Positions 30,898-40,871 of a stretch of 64,000 nucleotides of DNA are shown piece after piece. The notes under the pieces were generated by a model. That model searched no databases and was not told where the DNA came from. It worked only from the letters and a program-made list of their open reading frames with translations. Source of the stretch: Vibrio navarrensis. GTDB lineage: Bacteria > Pseudomonadota > Gammaproteobacteria > Enterobacterales > Vibrionaceae. How positions within the stretch are numbered: the first letter of the stretch is position 1; each line of letters begins with the position of its first letter. The stretch lies in assembly GCF_000764325.1 (NCBI RefSeq), contig NZ_JMCG01000002.1, forward strand, positions 1,054,001-1,118,000, read 5' to 3'. The position numbers were made by a program, and so were the translations under genes.

Positions 30898-32430
30898 TTA
30901 CTTCACTAGCACTTGGCCCGACATTTCTGCTGGAATTTCAAGGCCCGCTAGAGACAACATGGTCGGCGCAAGATCAGACAGCTTACCGCCTTCCTTGAAC
31001 TCCACCGCTTTGTCACCCACGTAGATAAGTGGTACAGGCAGGTTAGTGTGCGCGGTGTGGATACCACCCGTTTCTGGGTCCACCATCATTTCAGCGTTAC
31101 CGTGGTCTGCGGTAATCAGCAGTTGACCACCCACTTCTTTGATTGCAGCAACCACTTTACCTACGCTTTCATCCAGTGCTTCAATCGCTTTTTCAGCCGC
31201 TTCGTAGACGCCAGTATGGCCAACCATGTCTGCGTTTGGATAGTTACAGATGATGGTGTCGTATTTGCCAGACTTGATGGCGGCAACCAGTTTTTCGGTC
31301 AGCTCTGGTGAGCTCATCTCTGGTTGCAGATCGTAGGTCGCCACTTTCGGCGAAGCCACGAGCTGACGCTCTTCACCGGCAAACTCGTTTTCTACGCCAC
31401 CATTGAAGAAGAACGTCACGTGTGCGTATTTCTCCGTTTCAGAGATACGTAGCTGAGTTTGACCCAGTTTAGATAGCCACTCACCGTAAGTGTTTTCCAA
31501 AGAGGCTGGCGGGAACGCCGTCGCTAGTGGAATGTCTGCCGCGTATTGCGTCAACATCACGAAGTTAACCGCTGGGAATACAGCACGTTCAAAGCCAGCA
31601 AAATCCGTCACGAACGTGCGCGTAATTTGACGAGCACGGTCAGCACGGTAGTTCATGAAGATCACCGCGTCACCATCTTGCATCGCCGCTGTTTCTTGGC
31701 CTTCGGCTTTGATTTCCGTCGCTTTAACGAACTCATCGTTCTCGCCACGTGCGTATGCCGCTTCAAGGCCTGCAACCGCAGAATCCACCGTGAACTCAGC
31801 TTTCGCTTGCGTCAGCAAATCGTACGCCACTTGTACGCGGTCCCAGTTGTTGTCACGGTCCATTGCGTAGTAACGTCCAACCAGAGACGCCACTCGGCCT
31901 TTACCTAACTTGGCAAACAGATCTTGGAATCGTTTTAGAGAGCCTTCTGCGCTGCGAGGTGGTGTGTCACGACCATCTAGGAAGCAGTGCAGGTAGATTT
32001 TCTCAGCGCCACGCTCAGCCGCCATTTCTACAGCTGCGTAGATGTGATCTTCGTGTGAGTGAACGCCACCAGGAGACATCAAACCCATGATGTGAACCGC
32101 TTTGCCCGCGTTCACCGCAGCGTCAACCGCTTCAACTAATGCTGGCGTCTGTTGGAATTCACCATCTAGGATAGATTTGGTGATACGAGTCAGATCTTGG
32201 TAAACCACGCGACCTGCGCCGATATTCGTGTGGCCCACTTCTGAGTTACCCATTTGACCGTCAGGCAGGCCTACATCCATACCAGAAGCAGAGATAAGAG
32301 TGTTCGGATTGTTCGCGATCAGCGCGTCCATAACCGGTGTTTTTGCGTTTGCAATAGCGTTGTTTGCAGTGTCTTCACGGTAACCGTAACCGTCAAGAAT
32401 AACCAGAGCCAAAGGCTTCTTAGCAGACAT
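30898..32430 (-). CDS. gpmI: 2,3-bisphosphoglycerate-independent phosphoglycerate mutase
   Basis: Mn2+-dependent glycolytic enzyme that interconverts 3- and 2-phosphoglycerate. The 510-residue protein has the alkaline-phosphatase fold signature [12 protein letters not shown] near the N terminus, the catalytic Ser in [14 protein letters not shown], and the metal ligands [12 protein letters not shown] and [12 protein letters not shown]. Start set at [14 protein letters not shown] after GAGG; upstream in-frame codons are not conserved. Confidence 0.97.
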   Translation of the reverse strand: MSAKKPLALVILDGYGYREDTANNAIANAKTPVMDALIANNPNTLISASGMDVGLPDGQMGNSEVGHTNIGAGRVVYQDLTRITKSILDGEFQQTPALVEAVDAAVNAGKAVHIMGLMSPGGVHSHEDHIYAAVEMAAERGAEKIYLHCFLDGRDTPPRSAEGSLKRFQDLFAKLGKGRVASLVGRYYAMDRDNNWDRVQVAYDLLTQAKAEFTVDSAVAGLEAAYARGENDEFVKATEIKAEGQETAAMQDGDAVIFMNYRADRARQITRTFVTDFAGFERAVFPAVNFVMLTQYAADIPLATAFPPASLENTYGEWLSKLGQTQLRISETEKYAHVTFFFNGGVENEFAGEERQLVASPKVATYDLQPEMSSPELTEKLVAAIKSGKYDTIICNYPNADMVGHTGVYEAAEKAIEALDESVGKVVAAIKEVGGQLLITADHGNAEMMVDPETGGIHTAHTNLPVPLIYVGDKAVEFKEGGKLSDLAPTMLSLAGLEIPAEMSGQVLVK

Positions 32431-32860
32431 AGTGATGACCTCGTCAAATTTCAGTAACTTTCGGCGCAGGGCTCCAAGCCCTAGCATGCCTTGAAACAAA
32501 ACTAGCGTAATTTTACTACACTTTTTAAGCGAAACTGTAGGATAAGATCAAATTATGTTGGTGATTTCCTGTTGCAATATTACATTGTCAATGGCGATAT
32601 CTTTGCAACTTACCCCTAAGCGCCAGTTTCTGCCGATTTGTCAGGCGCCAATACCACTATAATTCACCACCTAACACGATTTTAAAAGTGGATATTACCA
32701 ATCGGTCTAATAGCTTTAGCGGGTGTATTTTTGCAACCATTCCGCTAGAAGAGATCCCAATTATTGGTGAGAAAGTATTAACTGACTCGCCAGTCAAGCG
32801 GAACCTCGTTATACTCTTTGCCACTTTTATTGTTAGATTTATGGTTCGAGAACTAGGAAC
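32431..32860. other. Intergenic region between gpmI and the rhodanese gene
   Basis: 430 bp holding the divergent promoters of gpmI and the rhodanese/secB side. A TATACT at about 32811 could be a -10 box for the plus strand, with a weak -35. Small frames on either strand lack protein-like composition. No other structure stood out. Confidence 0.5.
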
Positions 32861-33295
32861 ATGCAAGAGTACATCGAGTTTTTTCAGCAGAACATGATTA
32901 TGTCGCTGGCGTGGGTAGGTATTTTTATCGCTCTGATCATGAGCTTTGTCAAATCTGCCACCGCGGCTTACAAAGTGATCGGTGTGAACGATATGACCAC
33001 ACTGATCAACCGACAAAATGGCGTAGTCGTCGATATCCGCACTAAAGACGAGTTCAAAAAAGGTCATATCACCGACGCAGTTCACATTTTGCCATCAGAA
33101 ATCAAGGCGGGTAATTTTGCTGGTCTTGAAAACCACAAATCAGACCCAATCATCGTTGTATGCAAGACGGGTCAAACCGCCCAAGAAAGTGCAAACCTAC
33201 TGGCTAAAGCTGGTTTTGAGAATGTAAACCTACTCAGAAATGGTTTGATTGCCTGGAGTGAAGCTAACCTGCCACTGGTACGCAGCAAGCGTTAA
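32861..33295 (+). CDS. Membrane-anchored rhodanese-like protein (YibN-like)
   Basis: The 144-residue protein has one N-terminal membrane helix (MSLAWVGIFIALIMSFV) and a rhodanese domain from about 40, with the active-site loop CKTGQTAQ holding the catalytic Cys near residue 103. It matches E. coli YibN, which lies upstream of grxC-secB-gpsA. Here grxC is absent between it and secB. Probable role is sulfur transfer at the inner membrane; the true substrate is unknown. Confidence 0.9.
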   Translation: MQEYIEFFQQNMIMSLAWVGIFIALIMSFVKSATAAYKVIGVNDMTTLINRQNGVVVDIRTKDEFKKGHITDAVHILPSEIKAGNFAGLENHKSDPIIVVCKTGQTAQESANLLAKAGFENVNLLRNGLIAWSEANLPLVRSKR

Positions 33296-33475
33296 TCACC
33301 ATCCAATCTTGGCTGACTGACTAAAATCAGCGCAGTCAGCTAAGAAAGATGTGATGTTTGGCACGGAATCAAGGCTTCATCTAGTCATCATTGTGTGGCT
33401 CGGTTAGTCTCAAGGCAGACACATTCAAGGCATAGACTGACACGCCTGAATTTACGATTATTGAAGGATTTAAAA

Positions 33476-33943
33476 ATGGCTGAAGCAGCACCGCAAGACA
33501 ACCAACAACAGTTTGCAATTCAACGTATCTTCCTAAAAGACGTTTCTTTTGAAGCACCTAATTCACCGATGATGTTCCAAAAAGATTGGAACCCAGACGT
33601 GAAACTGGATCTCGACACGCAAAGCCGAGAGCTAGGCGAAGGCGTTTATGAAGTGGTTCTGCGTCTGACTGTGACAGTGAAAAACGCTGAAGAAACGGCA
33701 TTCCTATGTGAAGTGCAACAAGGCGGTATTTTCACCGCAGAGAAAATGGAAGCTGGTCAGTTAGCTCATTGCCTAGGCGCATTCTGCCCGAACATTCTCT
33801 TCCCATACGCGCGTGAGACCATCTCAAGCCTAGTGGTTAAAGGGACGTTCCCACAACTAAACCTAGCACCCGTTAACTTCGATGCTCTGTTTATGAACTA
33901 CCTGCAACAGCAAGCGGCCCAACAAGGTGCCACTGAGGAATAA
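33476..33943 (+). CDS. secB: Protein-export chaperone SecB
   Basis: Homotetrameric cytosolic chaperone that hands unfolded preproteins to SecA. The 155-residue protein has the conserved core [19 protein letters not shown], the GGIFT strand and [11 protein letters not shown]. Start at [12 protein letters not shown] after AAGGA; an extended in-frame start 27 codons upstream is not supported. The gene order secB-gpsA-cysE matches other gammaproteobacteria. Confidence 0.97.
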   Translation: MAEAAPQDNQQQFAIQRIFLKDVSFEAPNSPMMFQKDWNPDVKLDLDTQSRELGEGVYEVVLRLTVTVKNAEETAFLCEVQQGGIFTAEKMEAGQLAHCLGAFCPNILFPYARETISSLVVKGTFPQLNLAPVNFDALFMNYLQQQAAQQGATEE

Positions 33944-33981
33944 GTCCGTCGTTTTGTGACTTTTCCCGATCAGATTGACTA

Positions 33982-34025
33982 AAATGCACAGCGCATCTCA
34001 CACCGATGTTATGTGCATTTTTTGT
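33982..34025 (+). terminator. Intrinsic terminator after secB
   Basis: AAATGCACA and TGTGCATTT close a longer hairpin (inner GCATC/GATGT), followed by six T then GTTT. Confidence 0.8.
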
Positions 34026-34163
34026 TTCACCCGCAATGGTATGTGGCAATACCACACACAAAGGCGTGACAACGCTCTTTGAGGGTAAAGTAATTTATCC
34101 AGAGCGGTAACGTTTCACGTTATACTCGCTCCATCTTTCTCCAACCAACCATCAGGCTACAGC

Positions 34164-35201
34164 ATGACACAATCTCAGGTGACTAACGCGTACAACAAAG
34201 CGATTTCCATGACGGTGATTGGCGCAGGCTCCTACGGAACCTCTTTGGCGATCTCACTTTCCCGTAACGGAGCAAATGTGATCCTTTGGGGACACGATCC
34301 TGAGCACATGGCGACTCTGGAAGCCGATCGCGAAAACCGTGCTTTTCTTCCAGGTATCGAGTTTCCACCGAGCCTGATCGTGGAATCGGATCTGCAAAAA
34401 GCGGTGCAAGCGAGCCGCGATCTTTTGGTCGTGGTGCCAAGCCACGTGTTTGGTCAAGTGCTCAACAGCCTCCAGCCTTATCTGCGTGCCGATTCACGCA
34501 TCTGCTGGGCAACCAAAGGTTTGGAGCCAGAGACAGGTCGACTGCTGAAAGATGTGGCGTTTGATGCGCTGGGAGAGAACTACTCTTTGGCGGTACTGTC
34601 AGGGCCAACCTTTGCTAAAGAGCTTGCCGCAGGCATGCCGACCGCCATTTCCGTGGCGTCACCTGACGCACAATTTGTTGCCGACCTGCAAGAAAAGATC
34701 CATTGCAGCAAAACCTTCCGCGTTTACGCCAACAGTGATTTCACTGGCATGCAACTTGGCGGCGCAGTTAAAAACGTCATTGCCATTGGCGCGGGGATGT
34801 CGGATGGCATTGGCTTTGGTGCCAATGCGCGCACAGCCTTGATCACTCGTGGCTTGGCGGAAATGTGTCGCCTCGGCGCCGCGCTTGGCGCTCAACCAGA
34901 AACCTTTATGGGCATGGCCGGATTGGGCGATCTAGTCTTGACCTGTACCGACAACCAATCGCGTAACCGCCGCTTTGGTTTGGCCTTGGGCCAAGGCAAA
35001 GATGTCGATACCGCACAACAAGAGATCGGCCAAGTGGTCGAAGGCTATCGCAACACCAAGGAAGTGTGGATGCTGGCACAACGCATGGGCGTAGAGATGC
35101 CGATTGTTGACCAGATCTATCAAGTATTGTATCAAGGAAAGGATGCGCGTCTGGCCGCTCAAGACTTATTGGCGCGCGACAAGAAATCCGAAGGAAAATA
35201 A
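34164..35201 (+). CDS. gpsA: Glycerol-3-phosphate dehydrogenase [NAD(P)+]
   Basis: Makes sn-glycerol 3-phosphate for phospholipids. The 345-residue protein has the NAD-binding [10 protein letters not shown] near residue 20, [16 protein letters not shown], and the substrate helix [37 protein letters not shown] with the catalytic Lys. An N-terminal extension of about 15 residues precedes the Rossmann strand; the second Met (ISMTVIGAG) could be an alternative start but the first has AGG at eight bases. cysE follows 38 bp later. Confidence 0.97.
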   Translation: MTQSQVTNAYNKAISMTVIGAGSYGTSLAISLSRNGANVILWGHDPEHMATLEADRENRAFLPGIEFPPSLIVESDLQKAVQASRDLLVVVPSHVFGQVLNSLQPYLRADSRICWATKGLEPETGRLLKDVAFDALGENYSLAVLSGPTFAKELAAGMPTAISVASPDAQFVADLQEKIHCSKTFRVYANSDFTGMQLGGAVKNVIAIGAGMSDGIGFGANARTALITRGLAEMCRLGAALGAQPETFMGMAGLGDLVLTCTDNQSRNRRFGLALGQGKDVDTAQQEIGQVVEGYRNTKEVWMLAQRMGVEMPIVDQIYQVLYQGKDARLAAQDLLARDKKSEGK

Positions 35202-35239
35202 TCAGGAAAAGCGCAAGTGGTTTGTGCAAAGAAGGCCCA

Positions 35240-36061
35240 ATGAAACACTGTGAGAAAAAAAACGTCTGGCAGGGGATTGTCAGAGAAGCGCGTCAATTGT
35301 CCGAGCAAGAGCCAATGCTGGCCAGCTTTTACCACGCGACCATCATTAAACACGACAGTCTGGGCGCGGCCCTGAGCTATATTCTGGCCAACAAACTCAA
35401 CACCGCTTCCATGCCAGCAATGGCCGTACGTGAAGTGGTAGAAGAGGCTTTTGCCGCCGATCCCAACATTACCGATTCGGCGGCGTGTGACATCTGCGCG
35501 ACAGTCAACCGCGACCCGGCCGTCTCGATGTATTCCATTCCGCTGCTGTATCTCAAAGGGTATCACGCGCTGCAAGGCTACCGTGTGGCCAACTGGCTTT
35601 GGAAGCAGGGCCGCTTTGCCCTTGCCACTTACTTACAAAACCAAATTTCAGTCGCCTGCCAGGTCGACATCCATCCTGCGGCGCGCATCGGTAAAGGCAT
35701 TATGCTTGACCACGCAACGGGAATCGTCATTGGTGAAACGGCGGTGGTCGAAGACGACGTTTCCATCCTGCAAGATGTGACGCTTGGCGGTACAGGCAAA
35801 GAGTGCGGCGATCGTCACCCGAAAATTCGCGAAGGCGTAATGATTGGCGCTGGAGCCAAAATTCTCGGTAATATCGAAGTCGGCGAAGGGGCGAAAATCG
35901 GCTCTTGTTCCGTGGTGTTGCAACCCGTTCCACCGCACACCACCGTAGCCGGTGTGCCAGCGCGTATCGTTGGTCGCCCCAGAACCGACAAACCGTCATT
36001 CGATATGGACCAAGGTTTTAACGGCAAAACGCAAAACTTCATCGATGGTGACGGCATCTGA
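35240..36061 (+). CDS. cysE: Serine O-acetyltransferase
   Basis: First step of cysteine synthesis from serine. The 273-residue protein has the N-terminal SATase helical domain (SEQEPMLASFYHATIIKHDSLGAALSYILANKL) and a left-handed beta-helix of hexapeptide repeats (VDIHPAARIGKGIMLDHATGIVIGETAVV in part), with catalytic Asp and His in LDHATG. GAAGG lies before the ATG. The gpsA-cysE neighbourhood is conserved in enterobacteria. Confidence 0.96.
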   Translation: MKHCEKKNVWQGIVREARQLSEQEPMLASFYHATIIKHDSLGAALSYILANKLNTASMPAMAVREVVEEAFAADPNITDSAACDICATVNRDPAVSMYSIPLLYLKGYHALQGYRVANWLWKQGRFALATYLQNQISVACQVDIHPAARIGKGIMLDHATGIVIGETAVVEDDVSILQDVTLGGTGKECGDRHPKIREGVMIGAGAKILGNIEVGEGAKIGSCSVVLQPVPPHTTVAGVPARIVGRPRTDKPSFDMDQGFNGKTQNFIDGDGI

Positions 36062-36066
36062 TGCAC

Positions 36067-36093
36067 GCCGATAGGGCGATTGGCGCGGCTTTT
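36067..36093 (+). terminator. Weak terminator-like hairpin after cysE
   Basis: GCCG and CGCGGC flank an imperfect stem followed by five T. It is short and imperfect, so read-through into envC is likely. Confidence 0.4.
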
Positions 36094-36123
36094 TAACCCC
36101 TTCCAACTCAGGAAAGAACGTAC

Positions 36124-37251
36124 GTGGTAAAACAGAAATCAACTCTTTCAAGCTCCTTGCTGATTTCCCTCGGCGTTCTTCTATTTTCTCCCAGTACAGT
36201 TTCTCTGGCGGCCTCCGATTCCGAATTGCAAGGCGTCAAAGGCGAGATCTCACGCCAGCAGAAATCGCTTTCAACCCAAGAAAAACAGTTGGACGATTTA
36301 CAAAAGTCACTGAAAGAGCAAGAGCTGGGCATTAACCAACTGGAGAAAGAGATCGCCCAATCGCGTCAGGCGCTCGCCACCTCGCGCGCTAACATTGGGA
36401 AATTGGAAGAACGTATCGATGAGTTGGAGACGCAAAAAAAGCGCCAAACCGAACGTTTAGCGGAGCTGCTGCAAACCTACTACGTGACGCAACGTGCCAA
36501 GTCGTCCGTTTCACTCCTTAACCAAGGAGTGGAGGAAGATCGCATCAGTCAATATTTTCAATACCTTGCCAAAGCGCGCAGCGAAACTATCTCGCAGTTG
36601 GAAACCACCAGCGCTGAATTAGAGCACAGTAAACAGCAAAAATTGCTAGAACAAGGGCAAATCGAAGCACTGCTCAAACAGCAATCAGCGAAACGCGATC
36701 AACTGGCGAAAACCCAGTCACAGCGCAAGAAAACGCTTGGTAGCATCCGGCAAAGCATTGCGGATGACAAAAACTATCTGGCAGAGCTACAACGAAACGA
36801 AACACGCCTGAAAGCGGAAATTGCCAAAGCGGCCAAACGCAACGCCATTCCTATGGACGGCCTTGAACGGCAAAAAGGCAAGCTGCCTTGGCCGCTCAAA
36901 GGGAGCGTGCTGCATAGTTTCGGCACCCGCCAAACCGGGCAGATCAACTGGAAAGGTGTGGTACTTTCGGCCACTTATGGGCAGCAGGTCAAAGCCGTTT
37001 ACCCGGGAACCGTGGTATTTGCAGAGTACTTACGCGGCTACGGTTTGGTGGTGCTGCTTGATCACGGCAAAGGTGACATGACGCTGTACGGCTACAACCA
37101 AGCCCTGCTGAAAAAAGAGGGAGACAAGGTGACCGCTGGCGAAGTGATCGCACTGGCCGGAGACACGGGCGGGCAAAATCGTCCTTCGCTCTATTTCGAG
37201 ATCCGCCGCAACAGTGAGGCACAAAACCCGAAACACTGGATGGTGCGCTAA
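36124..37251 (+). CDS. envC: Murein hydrolase activator EnvC
   Basis: Periplasmic activator that opens septal amidases under FtsEX control. The 375-residue protein has a signal peptide (to about 28, TVSLAASDSELQ), a long coiled coil (about 30-235, heptads rich in Gln, Glu and Lys) and a C-terminal LytM/M23 domain (about 265-370). The zinc motifs are degenerate: the HxxxD site is HSFGTR and the HxH site is YGYN, so it should have no peptidase activity, as in E. coli EnvC. GTG start with AGGA upstream. Its likely partner AmiB is at 19509-21215. Confidence 0.92.
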   Translation: MVKQKSTLSSSLLISLGVLLFSPSTVSLAASDSELQGVKGEISRQQKSLSTQEKQLDDLQKSLKEQELGINQLEKEIAQSRQALATSRANIGKLEERIDELETQKKRQTERLAELLQTYYVTQRAKSSVSLLNQGVEEDRISQYFQYLAKARSETISQLETTSAELEHSKQQKLLEQGQIEALLKQQSAKRDQLAKTQSQRKKTLGSIRQSIADDKNYLAELQRNETRLKAEIAKAAKRNAIPMDGLERQKGKLPWPLKGSVLHSFGTRQTGQINWKGVVLSATYGQQVKAVYPGTVVFAEYLRGYGLVVLLDHGKGDMTLYGYNQALLKKEGDKVTAGEVIALAGDTGGQNRPSLYFEIRRNSEAQNPKHWMVR

Positions 37252-37281
37252 TCGCTGTCGCACCTCAGCATCCTACCCGTT

Positions 37282-38241
37282 TTATCTGTCGTAATACGCT
37301 TGCAGCAGTTCGATTAAGCGCTCTACCTGATTTTTATCCAAGGCATTAATTCCTGCCGCCGCCGCTCGTCCTCCACCGGTGGCGAACTGAGCACAAATCT
37401 CCCCCGCCCCTTGTTTATTGTTAAGTGGCGCACGCAGCGATACGGTGTACGAGTCACCCTGATTGTGCGTGAGCACAGCATGCGCGCGGCTGGGCTCTTG
37501 ATTGGCGAGCCAGTTACCATACACACCGCTGATGCGACGCGACCACGCACAGTCTGGCAATAAGGTCACCGACACTCGACCGCAACAATAGAGCGGCTCG
37601 ATCGCTTGTGCCGCAGCCATGTCTTGCTGATACGCGCTTTGCAACTGATAAAAGGCGGAGTTCATATCCGCCAACACATCAAACGGTGAGGCGTAGCGGC
37701 TGAGATGTTGGTAAAGGTGGGCGGGATGAAAATGCAGATCGTCAATCTGCTCACCGTAACCGTTGTAGTTGATTAAGGTGCCGAGTTCTCGCAGCTGCGC
37801 TTGTTGGGTCGGGCTAAGCCCAGCTTGTTCTGCCAAAGCATTGGCTTTGGCAATCAAATTGTCGCCATAAGCGGCAGTGATGGCCCAATGATGAAAGCGC
37901 CCAGCAAGCAGACGGTCAATAATCAGCGCGGTACAAGTATCTGCATCAAGATCGATGTGCGCGTGTAACAAAGCGTGCTGAGGAATTTGGCCAGACTGAT
38001 GATGGTCGGCGTAAAAAACCTCAGCGCCACTCGCCAGAGCACGTTCGAGACCAAGACGGTTTTTCTCCATCGAGATATCGAGCACCGTCAGCGTGTCGCC
38101 TGCTTTCGCCGTCACTTGTTCGAGCAACTGGATATCGCGTTTAACCCCGGTAATCAGCGTCGACGCTGTGGGATGGGCGAAGCGCCATTGCAGCAGAGCA
38201 ATAATGCCATCAGCATCGCCGTTAAAAATGTCGTAGTTCAT
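37282..38241 (-). CDS. DHH-family phosphoesterase
   Basis: The 319-residue protein begins with FNGDADGI, the first DHH-family aspartate motif, then DISMEKN, the DHH triad in YADHHQSG near residue 78, and LDADTC. The C-terminal DHHA1 part has the GGGRAAAAG loop. The family includes nanoRNases, c-di-AMP or pAp phosphatases and RecJ; this one is shorter than RecJ and closer to NrnA-like enzymes, but I cannot assign a substrate. It is transcribed towards envC with a 30-bp gap. Confidence 0.8.
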   Translation of the reverse strand: MNYDIFNGDADGIIALLQWRFAHPTASTLITGVKRDIQLLEQVTAKAGDTLTVLDISMEKNRLGLERALASGAEVFYADHHQSGQIPQHALLHAHIDLDADTCTALIIDRLLAGRFHHWAITAAYGDNLIAKANALAEQAGLSPTQQAQLRELGTLINYNGYGEQIDDLHFHPAHLYQHLSRYASPFDVLADMNSAFYQLQSAYQQDMAAAQAIEPLYCCGRVSVTLLPDCAWSRRISGVYGNWLANQEPSRAHAVLTHNQGDSYTVSLRAPLNNKQGAGEICAQFATGGGRAAAAGINALDKNQVERLIELLQAYYDR

Positions 38242-38294
38242 CCGTCAATAACATCCCTATCCAATTGATTCTCTGGCGTATTGTTACGTCGGCA

Positions 38295-38340
38295 ATATAA
38301 AAGTCAAAGACCATAAAGCCATGAGTCATAGCCTATGGTC
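38295..38340 (-). terminator. Hairpin terminator after the TetR gene
   Basis: GACCATA and TATGGTC enclose a second stem (GCTATG/CATGGC with an ACT loop); the minus strand then reads TTTGACTTTTA. Confidence 0.65.
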
Positions 38341-38376
38341 ATATCAGCACTACGTCTTGTACAGAACTTGTGAAAA

Positions 38377-39012
38377 CTAAACGTGCAGAGCGCGAATCCC
38401 ATCTTCAAGCAGCAGCAACTGTTCCATGCCTTGTTCGGTGGCAACGGGTTTGACCACGGCCAACATCTGCAACATCCCTTGGCGGACAACTTGTTCTGTG
38501 ATCGCCACTTTCAGCGACATCGCGGACTGATACGCCAGCCAACTGCTGGCAATCAGATGCAGCGTTCTCACCAATGAGGTCAATTCCGTTTTCTCTAAAC
38601 TGAGTAGCTCAAGTTCAACAAACTCTTGCATGATCGCCACCAAGTTAGCTTGGAGCTTCTCCTGCACTTGAATGTACTGCTCGTGCAACTGCTCATCACG
38701 GGAGAGAATTTCTGGCAAATTGGCGTAAAAGAAACGGTATTTCCACATCAAGGTGAAAATGGAGTCCAAATAGTGCTTCAACAGGGTCAGGCTCTCTTGC
38801 TGCCCTTGCACTGGCGCGAATCGCTCAAGTAGCTCCTGCGCGTAGAGAGTGAAAATTTCGCGCACAATTTCTTGTTTATTGCGAAAGTGGTAATAAAGGT
38901 TGCCTGGGCTAATTTCAACATGCTCAGCAATGTGATTGGTGGTGATACTCCTTTCCCCATGGCGGTTAAAGAGTTCCAAGGCTCCGTAAACGATCTTCTC
39001 ACGTGTTTTCAT
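38377..39012 (-). CDS. TetR/AcrR-family transcriptional regulator
   Basis: The 211-residue protein has a TetR N-terminal DNA-binding domain (residues about 1-55: GALELFNRHGERSITTNHIAEHVEISPGNL region, then YYHFRNKQEIVREIF) and a helical ligand domain (about 60-205). No adjacent divergent pump or enzyme suggests its target. The flanking DHH and VanZ-like genes are on the same strand but separated by more than 100 bp. Confidence 0.88.
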   Translation of the reverse strand: MKTREKIVYGALELFNRHGERSITTNHIAEHVEISPGNLYYHFRNKQEIVREIFTLYAQELLERFAPVQGQQESLTLLKHYLDSIFTLMWKYRFFYANLPEILSRDEQLHEQYIQVQEKLQANLVAIMQEFVELELLSLEKTELTSLVRTLHLIASSWLAYQSAMSLKVAITEQVVRQGMLQMLAVVKPVATEQGMEQLLLLEDGIRALHV

Positions 39013-39111
39013 TATTATGTTGTAATCCCTTTCCTAGAAAGATAAGTCGGCGTTGGCGCATCCACCTTTCATACCGAACTGACACGTGCGGCGCGGAAAG
39101 AGATCAACGTC

Positions 39112-39483
39112 CTAGCCGCTTGAGTATATCGATTTCACCGTACGATATCGACAAACGAGGTAGAGCTTATACGTTAGTAAGCCTAGTATAATTCCGCACA
39201 GATTGGCCAACAGATCCAACCAGGAAGACTCACGACCAACCAAGCCTTGAACCACCTCTATCCCTGCACTGAAGAGCAGAATGCCTGCCGCCGCGAGGCA
39301 GCGGCGTCGCCAAGAGCGAATCAGATAAGCAGCCAAAAGCGAGAAGCAGCAATACGCCGCCATATGCTGCAATTTATCGAGATGAGCCAAGCCACCCCAT
39401 TGTTGCCAACTGCTGGATGGACGCAATGACAATACGGCAATAACCGCAGCATACAGCAAAAGTAACGCGCATTTTTTTAGCAT
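39112..39483 (-). CDS. VanZ-like family membrane protein
   Basis: The 123-residue protein has about four hydrophobic helices and the VanZ-like pattern LDKLQHMAAYCCFSLLAAYL and EVVQGLVGRESSWLDLLANLCGIILGLL. Function is unknown for this short type. The start follows the epmA stop by 9 bp (a GTG directly after the stop is also in frame), so it is likely read with epmA. Confidence 0.8.
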   Translation of the reverse strand: MLKKCALLLLYAAVIAVLSLRPSSSWQQWGGLAHLDKLQHMAAYCCFSLLAAYLIRSWRRRCLAAAGILLFSAGIEVVQGLVGRESSWLDLLANLCGIILGLLTYKLYLVCRYRTVKSIYSSG

Positions 39484-39492
39484 CTGGCACAC

Positions 39493-40464
39493 TCAAGCAA
39501 TCGGAAAAGGAAAAGCGGTCACTTGATCGATGTGATCGCACCCCAGCGCCAGCATGATCAAACGATCAACCCCGAGCGCCACGCCAGCACACTCTGGCAG
39601 GCCAGATTGCAACGCCGCGATCAAATGGTAATCAATCGGCTGTTCCGCCAAGCCCATCTCAACACGTTTGCGGTTATCTTGCTCAAATCGGCGCAATTGC
39701 TCTTGCGCGTTGTCGAGCTCATGGAAACCGTTCGCCAGCTCGATCCCTTTGAAATAGACCTCAAAACGATCCGCCACACGCGGATCGTTTGGGTTGATCT
39801 TAGCCAGCGCCGCTTGTGAAGCGGGAAAATCGTAGACAAACGCTGGCACTTGCTGGCCAATTTTTCCTTCGACCCCGATGCTAAACAGCAACTGTAGCAA
39901 AGTATCGCGATCTTCTTCTGCCTCGGCGATATCATTCAAGCCTAACCTTGCGGCGACGCTTTTCAGCTCGGCCATGGTTCCTTCCAGTGGGCAAACGCCT
40001 AGCACAGTAAAAAACGCTTGCTGATACTTCATGCGTTCGGCAGCACCACATTGCAGTACCAGTTGCAGCAAATCGTCCATTTCATCCATCAACTGATGGT
40101 GGTCAAAGCCGACACGATACCATTCGAGCATGGTGAATTCTGGATTGTGATAACGACCATTCTCTTCATTGCGAAACGCTTTGCCGAGTTGATAAATGCA
40201 GCCACTGCCCGCCGCTAGCAGGCGTTTCATATGAAATTCGGGGCTAGTCATGAGAAACAGTGGGCTCCCTTGCGCATAGCCGGGCCCGACAAACTGGGTT
40301 TGGAAGGTGTGCAAATGCACATCCGTGACGGTCGCATGACTCATGGCGGGCGTATCCACTTCCAGCACATTACGCTGGGCAAAAAATTGACGAATGCGCG
40401 CGATAAGCGCAGCGCGCTGGCGCAATTGCGGGATAGAAGCAGTAGGTTGCCAATCAGTCGACAT
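39493..40464 (-). CDS. epmA: EF-P--(R)-beta-lysine ligase EpmA (GenX/PoxA)
   Basis: LysRS-like enzyme that attaches (R)-beta-lysine to Lys34 of elongation factor P. The 323-residue protein is a class II catalytic core without the anticodon-binding domain: motif 2 with [21 protein letters not shown], and motif 3 with [15 protein letters not shown]. The target efp and the lysine aminomutase epmB lie 6 kb away in this window. Confidence 0.96.
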   Translation of the reverse strand: MSTDWQPTASIPQLRQRAALIARIRQFFAQRNVLEVDTPAMSHATVTDVHLHTFQTQFVGPGYAQGSPLFLMTSPEFHMKRLLAAGSGCIYQLGKAFRNEENGRYHNPEFTMLEWYRVGFDHHQLMDEMDDLLQLVLQCGAAERMKYQQAFFTVLGVCPLEGTMAELKSVAARLGLNDIAEAEEDRDTLLQLLFSIGVEGKIGQQVPAFVYDFPASQAALAKINPNDPRVADRFEVYFKGIELANGFHELDNAQEQLRRFEQDNRKRVEMGLAEQPIDYHLIAALQSGLPECAGVALGVDRLIMLALGCDHIDQVTAFPFPIA

Positions 40465-40871
40465 CTTGGGTTACTCATATGGATAGCTAGGGCATGGAAG
40501 TTACCAGCTTTTTGCCCCTTTGCAAGCGCTGGCGAGTAAGGTAACAAGCGCAAAATTTACGTAGTACAACACATAAATCGTGCTAGTTCTTCCCCCTGTA
40601 TTGAGCAGGAAAATTGTCGGCAACATTCGGTTAACACCTTTTTCCGCAAAGGCTTGAGCCGCAAAACCCCTTGGCCGTGATAAGTATCACATAACGTGTA
40701 AATTCTATGCTCATATTTGCATTTCCGCTGCAAAAACCTAAATACATCAATTTTTCTCCTGCGCGGCTCTTCTACACTAACCGTACTACTTTTGGGGAAT
40801 ATGGCCCGCCCAGTTTCTCAAGCTCACAATAACAAGCGGATTACCCCGCACTCACACACTGGAGGATAACT
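40465..40871. other. Intergenic region with the frd promoter
   Basis: 407 bp between divergent epmA and frdA. It holds the CRP/FNR-like palindrome listed separately, 180 bp before frdA. No reading frame with protein-like composition was seen. Confidence 0.6.
40676..40691. promoter_or_regulatory. CRP/FNR-like palindrome upstream of frdABCD
   Basis: The 14-bp perfect palindrome GTGATAAGTATCAC fits CRP (TGTGA-N6-TCACA, one mismatch) and also FNR (TTGAT-N4-ATCAA, one mismatch per half). Fumarate reductase operons are FNR-activated in enterobacteria, so an FNR or CRP role is plausible. Confidence 0.55.

Noticed and set aside
32688-32897. A 69-codon frame upstream of the rhodanese gene
   Set aside because: No ribosome site, overlaps the rhodanese start, and no resemblance to a known protein.
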